Shown: positions 28,000-37,858 of the stretch, one piece after another | Layout: each line of letters opens with the position of its first letter | Position numbering within the stretch: position 1 is the stretch's first letter | Source of the DNA: Allocoprobacillus halotolerans | GTDB taxonomy: Bacteria; Bacillota_I; Bacilli_A; Erysipelotrichales; Coprobacillaceae | Assembly (NCBI RefSeq): GCF_024399475.1 | Contig: NZ_CP101620.1 | Location: 620,001 to 684,000 of the forward strand | DNA: 64,000 bases | Direction of reading: 5' to 3' | Notes under the pieces: model-generated | What the model was told of the DNA's origin: nothing | Databases searched by the model: none | The model's input: the letters and a program-made list of their open reading frames with translations, nothing else | Made by a program: the position numbers and the translations under genes

Positions 28000-30900
28000 T
28001 CATTTTTATTCTTCAATTCATTGAGTAATTCAATGGTATGAGGTAACCATTGTCCAATTGTTGGAATCATAATCACAATTTCATTTTTTACATATTTTAA
28101 CTGTGGTTTTTCAAATAAACGATTAACAAGTTCAAAAAGCCAATCACCTGCAATATGATTAGAGAATTGCTGTGTCAACAGGATTTCAACATTGCCACCG
28201 ACATCTTTGACCTCATCAATAAATGGTTCAGTACATAAGATTTCATATTGACGTTTTAATACAATATTGGCTACCTCTCTTGGCAATTTTCCATATAAAT
28301 CTTGAAGTTCTTTTTCAATAGACTGAAGTTGTGTTAAATGTTGAGCCTTATAAATACGTTGATATAAATTTAATTTTGCCATATCATTTTCCACATAATT
28401 TTCTGGAATATAGCCATCCACAGGTACATTTTGTACAGGAACTTCTTGTTCTTCTTTTTTATTCCCTGTTTTTTCATCAATCGCTTCTTGAAGAATCTTC
28501 ATATACATATCAAAACCAACAGTATCAATAAATCCAGCCTGCTCACCACCAAGAATATCACCAGAACCACGAATAGATAAATCTCTCATGGCAATCTTAT
28601 ATCCACTTCCTAGCTGAGCAAACTCTTTAATGGCTTTTAAACGTTTCGTTGCTTCTTCATTCATTTGCTTGTTTTTAGCATACAGTAAATAAGCATAAGC
28701 CAAACGTTCGCTACGACCTACACGTCCTTTAATCTGATAAAGCTGTGATAAACCAAAGCGATCTGCATTTTCAATAATAATCGTATTAGCATTAGGAATA
28801 TCAATTCCTGTTTCAATGATTGTTGTACAAACCAAAACATCATATTCTTTATCCACAAAAGATTGCATCACTTTTTCAAGTTCATCTTTACTCATGCGAC
28901 CATGTCCAATTCCAATTTTAGCCTGGGGCACAAGTCTGGCAATTTCATTAGCCACACTTTCGATATTGGCTGTTTGATTATGTAAATAGAACACCTGCCC
29001 TTTTCTACCCAACTCTCTTTCAATCACTTGTTTAACAAGCTGAGGACTTTTTCCATGACATAAGTTTGAACTGGCAAACGATTAAGAGGTGGCGTTTCGA
29101 TTTGCGATAAACCTCGAATCCCCATTAAAGACATCTGTAAAGTTCTTGGAATAGGTGTAGCCGTTAAAGTTAAAACATCAATTGTTTTTCTGATTTCTTT
29201 AATCTTTTCTTTTTGTTTGACACCAAAACGTTGTTCCTCATCAATACATAATAAACCTAAATCTTTAAACGTAACATCATTGGATAAAATACGATGTGTT
29301 CCTACTAATAAATCAATTTTTCCTTCTTTTAAATCAGCAAGAATTTGTTTTCTTTGTTTTGTAGAAGTAAAACGATTCAACAGAGCAATTGTGACTGGAA
29401 AGTTTTCAAAACGTTTTTCCATTGTATGATAATGTTGTGAAGATAAAATTGTTGTAGGACAAAGAAAAGCCACTTGTTTACCACCTAAAATAGCTTTAAA
29501 ACAAGCACGTAAAGCCACTTCTGTTTTCCCAAAACCAACATCTCCACAAAGTAAACGATCCATTGGTCGTGGTGTTTCCATATCAGCTTTAATTTCTTTA
29601 ACTGCTGCTTTTTGATCCGGTGTTAATTCATAACCAAAGCATTCTTCAAACTGTAATTGTAAAGTATCATCTTGAGGAAACGCAAAACCAGGTTGTTTCA
29701 TTCTTTGAGCATAAATTTCGATTAAACGATCAGCTAAATCATCAACCTTATTTCTGACTCTTTGTTTTGTTTTTTGCCATTCGGTACTGTTTAAAGCATG
29801 AATTTTAGGCACTTTTCCATCTCTGGAAGCATATTTTCTCACAAGTTTAAAATTTTCTACTGGAATATACAATGTATCATTCCCTTTATAGGCAATATAC
29901 AAATAATCCTTCTTCGCACCTCTGACTTCTAATGTCTTGATTCCCATATATTGTCCAATCCCATTGACATCATGAACAACATAATCACCAATATTTAATT
30001 CTGTATAATCATTAATAACTTTCGCATCTTTATATTTAATATAACCTTTTTTCTTTTGATGATTGACTTTAAATAATTCTTTTTCCGTCATTAAAATAAC
30101 ATGTTCATCACAAAAATCAATACCTGTAGAAAGGTTCCCCATATAAATATTAATTTCTGGATAGATATGATCATCATTTCCTATCAAAGTATACGTTAAA
30201 TGATGCTTGTCTAACAAATCCGTCATCATTTGAATCTGATGATTATTTTCTAAACACATTAAAATCGTATTTTGAATTAAATAATCCTTAATCTGTTGAA
30301 TTAACTGTGTTTCATTAAGTAATGATAATTGAACTTCTCTCGTAAGGAATGTAATTTGTTTTTCATTTGTTTTAAAATCTACAAAATCAATATCAGATTT
30401 TTTTAATAAAGGTTGTAATTCATGATATAAAGATAAACCTTTCACCATTTTCCCCATACTTTGAAGTTCATGTGTATAATAGAAAGTTTCTTCAACATAT
30501 TGGTTATAAACTGTTTTGATTTTCTCTTGGCTCGATGTCACAATCAAAACATCATCAAAATAAGAACGTAACGTTGTTGAAGATGCAAACAATCCCATAT
30601 ATTGGTATAGACGTGACGAAGCTTGGTGGTTTTTGATTGACTCAATATCAATAGATATTTCTTCATCAAGTTCATCCTGATATTCATCACATTTTGTCTT
30701 ATCTTTTAAGTCCTCAATTTGTGAAATAACACCTTCTATATCCTGATTATCAAAAAGTAAATCCGTCGCTGGTAAAATCGTTACTTCTTGGACATTTTCT
30801 AATGAACGTTGAGTATTTTTATCAAAGAAACGTAAACTTTCTATTTCATCATCAAAGAATTCAATACGAATCGGACTATCATATTGAATGGAATAAACAT

Positions 30901-31423
30901 CAATCACACCACCACGTTTTGAATAATAGAAAGGTTCATCGACACGTTGAATCATCTGATAACCACTATACATTAATTTTTCTCTTAAAATCAATGGATC
31001 AATCGTCATCCCTACTTTTAAATGTAAAGTATATTCTTCAAATAATTGAGGATGAGGTAAATAACGCAAATAACTTTGGGTATGACAAATCACCACAAGG
31101 GGTTGATGTGTCAAGATTTGTGATAATGCGAAAATACGTTCACCTATCAATTCTTGTGAAGAGGCCAATGCCTCAACACGTAAGGATTCATCACATGGAA
31201 AGAAAACAACTTTTTGTTTTAATAAAGGATGCAGTTCCTGATATAAAAGCTGTGCCTGATATAAACTGTCTTTAATAACCAGCATTGTTTTGGGATTAGC
31301 GAAAAAAGCACTAGCAATAAGCATCGCTTCATCGCTAGCGTGAGATACAACAATCTCGCCTTTTCCTTTTCTCATCGCAAGATATGCTGGATTATTTTTT
31401 AAAACTTGAATAATCTTCTTCAT
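27987..31423 (-). CDS. mfd: Transcription-repair coupling factor Mfd, one frameshift
   Basis: The joined protein is about 1145 residues, normal for Mfd. The N-terminal UvrB-like part contains YQMIQRVDEPFYYSKRGGVI. The RNA-polymerase interaction domain has GDYVVHDVNGIGQYMG. The RecG-like motor has Walker A LLCGDVGFGKTEVA, CIDEEQRFGVKQ and LTATPIPRTLQMS. The frame breaks at T5 (29048-29052, an A-run on the coding strand). Adding one A gives VMEKSPQLVKQVIERELGRK and continues into TTIIETGIDIPNANTI and the TRG-type C-terminal domain. Mfd removes stalled polymerase and recruits UvrA. It follows pth and pulA in one leftward unit. Confidence 0.95.
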
Positions 31424-31436
31424 ATCTATTCATCTC

Positions 31437-31991
31437 CTAATTAAAGGTATTCATAGCTGTGATAAAATCTTTATCAAGAATCGTTTGAACAGCTTTTCTA
31501 GCATTAACTATACCTTCTTCAATCAATGGTTGCTGTTCCTTAGTAAAACGTCCTAAGACATAATCAACCACTGGAATTTGAGCATGTTTATCAATCCCTA
31601 CACGAATACGTTTAAAGTTTTGTGTGCCTACATGTTGAATAATACTTTTCATTCCGTTGTGTCCACCAGCACTACCACTTTGTCTTAAACGTAACTTTCC
31701 TGTTGGCATGTCCATATCATCATAAATAACTATCAAATCTTCTACATTTATTTTAAAGAAATTCATTACTTGGATCACTGATTCACCTGAATTATTCATA
31801 TATGTGAGAGGTTTTAAAAAGATAACATCTTCACCCTGATATTTCCATTTCACATATTCACCTTTGAATTTCTTGTTGTTGATAGACACATGAAATTCAT
31901 CAGCTAAAGCATCCAACACCATAAATCCCACATTATGTCTTGTGCGTTCATATTCTTTTCCTGGATTTCCCAATCCTACAATTAATTTCAT
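31437..31991 (-). CDS. pth: Peptidyl-tRNA hydrolase
   Basis: A 184-residue Pth enzyme that releases peptides from prematurely dropped peptidyl-tRNA. It has KLIVGLGNPGKEYERTRHNV with the catalytic His, LTYMNNSGESV, the IYDDMDMPTGKLR strand with the catalytic Asp, and GSAGGHNGMKSI. The ATG at 31991 is preferred over the upstream TTG because AGGAG is correctly spaced. The gene is 13 bases before mfd, a pairing often seen in Bacillota. Confidence 0.95.
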   Translation of the reverse strand: MKLIVGLGNPGKEYERTRHNVGFMVLDALADEFHVSINNKKFKGEYVKWKYQGEDVIFLKPLTYMNNSGESVIQVMNFFKINVEDLIVIYDDMDMPTGKLRLRQSGSAGGHNGMKSIIQHVGTQNFKRIRVGIDKHAQIPVVDYVLGRFTKEQQPLIEEGIVNARKAVQTILDKDFITAMNTFN

Positions 31992-32000
31992 ATACAACTC

Positions 32001-34096
32001 CTATCTTACTAATATCGCACAACAAACACCATTAACATCTAACTTATGATCTAAGATTTTTCCTTTTTCACTATGATATAAAAGTGTAAAGCCATCTTCT
32101 ACATCAACCGGAATAGTTTCTAAAGACGCATTAAAATAAATCACAAAATCTTTATATTCGCCTTCACTTTGATGTAATGAATATTTAATCATACGATGAT
32201 TAATATTTTCAGTTTTGACATTTTTACGTATCATATCATAATTTCCATATCTAAAACAAGGATTATTTTTTCTTAAATGAATTAAAAACTGAATAAACTG
32301 TGTTGTATCAATTTCCATATCCTTACGATTCCAATCTAAGGCATTAACCTGATCACCAGCATTGTAAGTATTAGAAAGACCACCTTTGGTTCTAAAGAAT
32401 TCCTGTCCACTATGTAAGAAAGGAACACCTTGTGATAAAATAACTGCTGCCATCATCAAACGGGCGCGTCTTTTTCTTATTTTTTCGGTCTCATCATAAT
32501 TAGAAATCTGTAATTTATCATAACAAGTCGCATTATCATGGCATTCAACATAGTTAATAGATTGAGTAATTTTTGCAAACATATCTAAGTTACAAATTGC
32601 TCTCATCGCATCATTTGTCTTATACGTATCACCTGAAAAATATCCTTTTGTTTCCATCTGATTTGTTCCTCTTAATGTATCTCTAAAGAAATCATTAAAG
32701 AAACCAATATGTGGTGTTTTAAAATTATTTTGAATCGTTGTACGCATACTTTCATCTAATGCTGTTGACATATTCCAGCCTTCACCATAAACCACAAATG
32801 AAGGATCCAATGCCTTTCCTTGAGCATCAACCAATTTCATCGTTTCCTGATCAATAATACCCATTAAATCAAAACGGAATCCATCAATTCCATATAAAAC
32901 CTGCCAACGTTTACACATATCTAAAATATATTTACGACACATTAAAGCCGTTGTATTTAAATCGTTGCCACACCATGAACCATTGGATAAGCTTCCATCC
33001 TTATTTCTTCTAAAGAAATAATGAGGAACAGTCTTTTCTAAAGCATTTATATTCACATCATGCATATGATTAAAAACCACATCCATCACAACACGAATAC
33101 CACGTGAGTGTAAGGCTTCAATCATACGTTGTGCTTCTGTAATACGCATATATCCATCATCTGGATCAGTCACATAACTTCCCTCAGTTACATTATATGC
33201 CAAAGGATCATAACCCCAGTTATATAATTCTAAAGGATTTTTTCATCTACTGTCGCAAAATCAGCAATCGGCATAAGTTGTAAATGTGTGATACCAAGAC
33301 ATGACAAATAATCTAAACCTGTTGGATTGCCACTATCTGTAGATGTATTTAACTCTGTAAAAGCAAGAAACTTCCCTTTATTTTTCATTCCACTCGTTGA
33401 TGACATAGAAAAATCTCTTACACTTGTTTCATAAATAATCATATCCGTCATTTTTTCTAATGGTGGTAGTTGATGTTTATGACAAGGCACATTATTTAAA
33501 TCAATAATAATGCTAGCACGTCCATTAGCAGATGAAGAATAAGAATATGGATCCAAACTCACATCATAATGATCTGTATGTCGAATTAAATAAACATATT
33601 GTTGTAATTCTAAATCCTCATGAACTTCAACACTATATACACCTTTCTTTGTTCTTTTCATTGGAAAAAGTTCTGTTTCCCCATTCCATTTTATAACTTT
33701 TAAAATGACATCTGTTGCAAGTGGTGCCCAAACTTTAAATGTTGTTTTTTCTTTTGTATAATGATTTCCTAAATCATCTTTATCATAAAAATATAACTCA
33801 TCAAATTTATCACACATCGAAAGTTTCGAAAAATCAAGATAACAGCTTAATCCATAAGCATCCACAATCTTATAAACTTTCCCCATTGTAAAATTGGTAT
33901 GAAAAACATATTCTTGAAACCCATTATTTCCATTATTATTCAATGAATCTCCATTTAAAGGAATCAATTCATCATTTTCAATATTTTTAATATAAAACTG
34001 ACTGCTAATTCCATTATAATAACCTTTAGATAAATAGACTCTAATTTCATTAAATGTCACAGCATAAGCCTTCATTCTTACTGCATTTTCTTCCAT
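32001..34096 (-). CDS. pulA: Type I pullulanase, one frameshift
   Basis: Glycogen/starch debranching enzyme hydrolysing alpha-1,6 bonds. A CBM48-type domain (TTFKVWAPLATDVILKV) precedes a GH13 barrel with DVVFNHMHD, the nucleophile in GFRFDLMGI, the acid in YGEGWNM, and the third carboxylate region NYVECHDNATCYDKL. The frame breaks at T6 (33238-33243) exactly before the pullulanase signature. Adding one base restores EKNPLELYNWGYDPLAYNV. Joined length is about 699 residues with no signal peptide, so it is probably cytoplasmic. With glgP and glgB nearby it completes glycogen breakdown. Confidence 0.92.
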
Positions 34097-34143
34097 ACTG
34101 TTTTCCTTTCTTTATTTATAATATATGTCATATAACCATTCCA

Positions 34144-34152
34144 AGTATACCA
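34144..34152 (-). promoter_or_regulatory. Extended -10 promoter for pulA-pth-mfd
   Basis: On the minus strand TGGTATACT (TG-extended -10, TATACT) lies about 50 bases before the pulA start. The -35 is poor, as usual for extended -10 promoters. Confidence 0.45.
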
Positions 34153-34312
34153 TAAAAAGGCACAAAAAACTATCAAAGAATGTAACCCCTTTACTTTTCG
34201 TTTTGACTCTTTTTATATTTTATTTAATCATATATAAATATCATCTTAATGATTAAGTATGTTATATTTTATAAATTCTTTCAATAACAAGTCTTGAATA
34301 ATTTATCAATGA

Positions 34313-34366
34313 AAATAAAAGAAAAGCTGAACGAATATACTTTTTCAAAAGCACTTCGTTACAGCT
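34313..34366 (-). terminator. Intrinsic terminator of the Na/Pi cotransporter gene
   Basis: On the minus strand AGCTGTAACGAA pairs with TTCGTTCAGCT across a 20-base loop, followed by TTTTCTTTT. Confidence 0.75.
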
Positions 34367-34368
34367 CT

Positions 34369-36048
34369 TTATTTTTCATCTTTTATTCCATCAATCATTT
34401 TCATAGCTTTCATAGCTTCTCTAGCTTTATAGAAAGCCTGTGCAATATTTAATCCATGATCTCCGATTCTTTCAAAATCTGTTAAGATTTTGGTATAGAC
34501 AACGCTATTCTCTGCTGTACATCTCTTCTCTTTTAATCTGACTAGCTGATTCACTGAGAACTGATGGTGTGTCTTGTCAATGTTTTCTTCTATCACATCA
34601 ACTTTATCAACAATACCACTGAATTCATCATAGTTCATGATCTTCAATTCGTCTAGGATGTTTACACATAGACTGCTCATGATTCCGATTTCATCCATCG
34701 CCTCATGTGAGAATTGCTTATCCTCTTTATAGAGCAATTCTGCACGATTGGCTATGTTTATCGCATGATCCCCGATTCTTTCAATATCCGCTGCCACCTT
34801 TAAGAACAGTCCTATTGGCTGTGCCCCTTCTACTGGAAACTCTGTTGAAATGGCACTTGTCGTAAATTCTACGATGTTTTTATTGAGATAGTTGATATAT
34901 TCCTCATTCTTTTGTAGTTTTTCATATTTATCTTCCCTGAACTCTATCAACAGTTCAAATGATTTTCTGACATTATCAATCGCTACATCCAACATATTTT
35001 GTGTTTCATTGAATAATTGTGTATTCGCTATTGCACTTGTTCCAATATGATAATCATTTGTGAAGATATTAAAGTCCAAATATTTTAACTGCATCTTTCC
35101 TTCCAGTTCTGGTTTCTCTGGTAATATCAGATAAGAAAGATTGACTAGTTTTTCACCAATTGGCAATAAGATAATTGTTGTGACAACATTAAAGACTGTA
35201 TGTACATTGGCAATCTGTGCAACGACATTAGTTGGTGTCAATGATGCCATAAACGCTGCAAATGGTGTCACCATACTAATAATCACAAAGATAATTGTTC
35301 CTATGATATTGAATGACAAATGAATCACTGTTGTTCGTTTGGCATTGCGGTTGGCTCCTATCGATGCCAAGACTGATGTGACACATGTTCCAATGTTCTG
35401 TCCAAACAATACATAAATGGCTGATGGTAAAGTCACGACTCCACTCATCGCTAATGCCTGTAAGATACCCACTGATGCAGATGATGACTGAATGATAGCT
35501 GTAAAGACAGCACCTACAAGAATTCCTATCAATGGATTTTCAAAGTTGGATACAATGTTTGCAAACTCAGCTGATTCACGTAATGGAACCATGGCTGTGG
35601 ACATCATTTCCATCCCCATGAATAAAATCCCTAGACCTGCAATGATTTCACCAAAGGCATCAAGTTTCTTGCTTTTAAAGAAAGCAATCAAGACAACCCC
35701 AGCAAAAGCAATAACTGGTGCTAATGCTGTAATATCCAAAGCAATCAGCTGACCTGTAATGGTTGTTCCAATATTGGCACCCATAATCACCCATACAGCA
35801 TTTTTAAGTTGCATAAGACCAGCATTGACAAAACCTACTGCCATGACTGTTGTAGCTGATGATGATTGCATGATTGCTGTTGTTAATGCTCCTACAAGTG
35901 TTCCTAAAAAACGATTTGTTGTCAATTTTTCCAAAATTGATTTCATCTTATTCCCGGCAGCCAGCTCCAGACCATTTGACATCATTGTCATCCCATAAAG
36001 GAATAGAGCTAACCCTCCAAGCATTGAGAATAAATTTGTTAGTTCCAT
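34369..36048 (-). CDS. Na+/phosphate cotransporter with PhoU-like C-terminal domain
   Basis: A 559-residue NptA/YjbB-type protein. Two inverted Na/Pi repeat units carry the QSSSA motifs, AIMQSSSATTVMAVGF and AIIQSSSASVGIL, with multiple membrane helices to about residue 310. The C-terminal 230 residues are helical PhoU-like repeats (VAADIERIGDHAINIANRAE and LTDFERIGDHGLNIAQAF). It imports, or in YjbB-like members exports, phosphate with sodium. Four 11-bp-spaced TTAACA-like repeats upstream suggest control by the PhoP response regulator. Confidence 0.92.
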   Translation of the reverse strand: MELTNLFSMLGGLALFLYGMTMMSNGLELAAGNKMKSILEKLTTNRFLGTLVGALTTAIMQSSSATTVMAVGFVNAGLMQLKNAVWVIMGANIGTTITGQLIALDITALAPVIAFAGVVLIAFFKSKKLDAFGEIIAGLGILFMGMEMMSTAMVPLRESAEFANIVSNFENPLIGILVGAVFTAIIQSSSASVGILQALAMSGVVTLPSAIYVLFGQNIGTCVTSVLASIGANRNAKRTTVIHLSFNIIGTIIFVIISMVTPFAAFMASLTPTNVVAQIANVHTVFNVVTTIILLPIGEKLVNLSYLILPEKPELEGKMQLKYLDFNIFTNDYHIGTSAIANTQLFNETQNMLDVAIDNVRKSFELLIEFREDKYEKLQKNEEYINYLNKNIVEFTTSAISTEFPVEGAQPIGLFLKVAADIERIGDHAINIANRAELLYKEDKQFSHEAMDEIGIMSSLCVNILDELKIMNYDEFSGIVDKVDVIEENIDKTHHQFSVNQLVRLKEKRCTAENSVVYTKILTDFERIGDHGLNIAQAFYKAREAMKAMKMIDGIKDEK

Positions 36049-36078
36049 CTCTTCCTCCTATTTATACACAAATAAAAC

Positions 36079-36117
36079 TTAACATAATATTAACACAATG
36101 TAAACATGATTTTAACA
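36079..36117. promoter_or_regulatory. Four PhoP-box-like direct repeats
   Basis: TTAACA at 36079, TTAACA at 36090, TAAACA at 36101 and TTAACA at 36112, with 5-bp spacers and exact 11-bp periodicity, 31-69 bases upstream of the phosphate cotransporter start. Bacillus PhoP binds direct TTAACA-like repeats with this spacing. They read on the plus strand, opposite to the transporter gene. Confidence 0.7.
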
Positions 36118-36215
36118 AAAAAATCTTGATTCTATCAGCTTTAGACAGAAAATGTATAAAAATATTTCGTTATGACATACTCTTTATCAATATCTATATT
36201 TCCACTGTTGATTAT

Positions 36216-36223
36216 GCTATAAT
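36216..36223 (+). promoter_or_regulatory. Extended -10 promoter of the flavoprotein gene
   Basis: TGCTATAAT (TATAAT at 36218-36223) lies about 30 bases before ATG 36254, with GGGGG as ribosome site at 36242-36247. Confidence 0.55.
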
Positions 36224-36253
36224 ATTGAAAAGAATAAATATTGGGGGTAGCAA

Positions 36254-37283
36254 ATGAATCTTATACTCAGTGATTGTCCCCTTTGCCTTGAATTAGCACC
36301 ACAAGATACATTGATTGACTTATTTTCATTGAACATCCATCATTGTGTGGGATGCTTTCAATACTGGGTTAAAACACCAGGAAAATGTGTGATATGTGAT
36401 GATGCTGTTCATGTTTATCCTTGCATTGCCAAGAATCAGCATCTTATCATTGTCAGTCAAATGAAATTTGGTAGTTTTAATACAATTATGAAAACAATGT
36501 TAGAAAGAACACTACCAATACAACAACCTTTTATTCGTTTGCATCGTCGTGAAACCCATCATGTTTTAAGAGATGTCAAAAACAAAAAAGCAACACTAAT
36601 CATCTATGGAACATATGATGAAGAAGAAAAACAAATCTTTAGAAAGCTTATTCAACGCAATGAGTATAATATGAATTTTGATTCATCACAAATTCTCTTT
36701 GTTGAAACTTCTCAACTTTCTGAAACAATTGCAAACAATATGCTAAAATTTTTCAAAATTATGTGCATAGTGATATCATAAAAATTCAAACAAATAATCA
36801 TAATCAAATTCTTCAACAAATATCTCAACATCAAGATGTCATACTTGCTTTCCCATTATATGTTGATTCATTGCCTGTGACATTACTAGATTTTTTAAAA
36901 TCATGGCAAAAACATCCTCCAAGACATCAACCAGTGATTTCTTGTCTTGTAAATTGTGGATTTATTGTACTCCATCAAATGAATGTCGCTGTAGAGATGA
37001 TTCAATTATTTTGTAAACAAAAACAGTTATCTTTTGGCTCAGTTTTAAAAATTGGTAGTGGTGAAGCCATTTTAACAACACCTTTTCGTGGTCTTGTAGA
37101 AAAAAGATTGCACGCTTTGCAAAAGCTATTAAAAATCATAAACATCAGACTTTACAAGTGACAATGCCCCTACCAAAAAGAATTTATGTGAAAGCCTCAA
37201 CTGGTTATTGGATTCGTTATGGAGAAAAATATCATACTTCAAAAAAGGATATGGAAACAATGGAAATTGAAAAAGCTGATTGA
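36254..37283 (+). CDS. Flavodoxin-like NAD(P)H-dependent oxidoreductase, two frameshifts
   Basis: An iron-sulfur-flavoprotein/NADPH-dependent FMN reductase-like protein of about 343 residues. A cysteine-rich CVGCFQYWVKTPGKCVICDD segment is followed by IIVSQMKFGSFN, the flavin-side loop of this family. Frames break near 36750-36758 and near 37116. After small corrections the chain continues HSDIIKIQTNNHNQILQQIS, LAFPLYVDSLPVTLLDFLKS and MPLPKRIYVKASTGYWIRYG. It probably reduces quinones or flavins; the substrate is unknown. It is divergent from the phosphate transporter. Confidence 0.75.
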
Positions 37284-37293
37284 TTTCAATCAG
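37270..37293 (-). terminator. Stem-loop terminator downstream of ybaK
   Basis: A perfect 7-bp stem CTGATTG/CAATCAG (37276-37293), followed on the minus strand by CTTTTTC. It also overlaps the 3' end of the opposing flavoprotein gene. Confidence 0.6.
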
Positions 37294-37368
37294 TAAAAAA
37301 GGTTGACAGTAATGCCAATCCTTTTCATTTATCTATTTATTTTCTAACCAGTCTTTACAAATATCTAC

Positions 37369-37772
37369 TCATTCTATCATATGTGAATATTCAACTAATT
37401 CTTCTAAAGATAAATCTATCGCACTGTGCCCATTTCCAGCAGCTGGATAAATACGCTCAAAACGCTTTAATGAAATATCCAAATACACAGGAATATCATT
37501 ATGAATGGCAAATGGACAAACACCTCCTGGAGCATGTCCAATATAATCTTCAACTTGTCCAACTGGTATCATTTTCGCTTTTTGATGAAAAGTATTTTTT
37601 ATACTTTTTATTATCCACTTTTGCATCTCCAGCCATAACCACTAACAATGGTTTGTCAAATACTAAAAAAGACATTGTTTTGGCAATCTGTTTCACTAGA
37701 CTCTTCAAGCTTAATAATACGTTCTTGTAGACCAAAACTCTTAAAATAGGCTTCTACTTTTTCAATTGCCAT
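37369..37772 (-). CDS. ybaK: YbaK/EbsC-type aminoacyl-tRNA deacylase, two frameshifts
   Basis: It starts at ATG 37772 behind GGGAGG, with MAIEKVEAYFKSFGLQERII as in YbaK proteins. After a shift near 37690 it continues KTMSFLVFDKPLLVVMAGDA, with the catalytic-lysine region KVDNKKYK. After another shift at T6 (37595-37600) it continues KAKMIPVGQVEDYIGHAPGG and VCPFAIHNDIPVYLDISL. YbaK-family enzymes hydrolyse mischarged Cys-tRNA(Pro) or related substrates. Restored length is about 135-150 residues, slightly short for the family. Confidence 0.78.
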
Positions 37773-37826
37773 TTTGATTCCTCCCACTTTTCTACAAGTC
37801 TATACTGAAATAACCACGTTCTATGT

Positions 37827-37853
37827 AAAAACCAGTGAACATTTCACTGGTTT
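37827..37853 (-). terminator. Intrinsic terminator of glgBP
   Basis: The 11-bp stem AAACCAGTGAA/TTCACTGGTTT with a three-base loop is followed by T residues on the minus strand, six bases beyond the glgP stop. Confidence 0.85.
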
Positions 37854-37858
37854 CCTTT

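Noticed and set aside
30802-31275. 157-residue plus-strand frame inside mfd
   Set aside because: It is antisense to the conserved mfd coding region and low in complexity (His-rich); a shadow frame.
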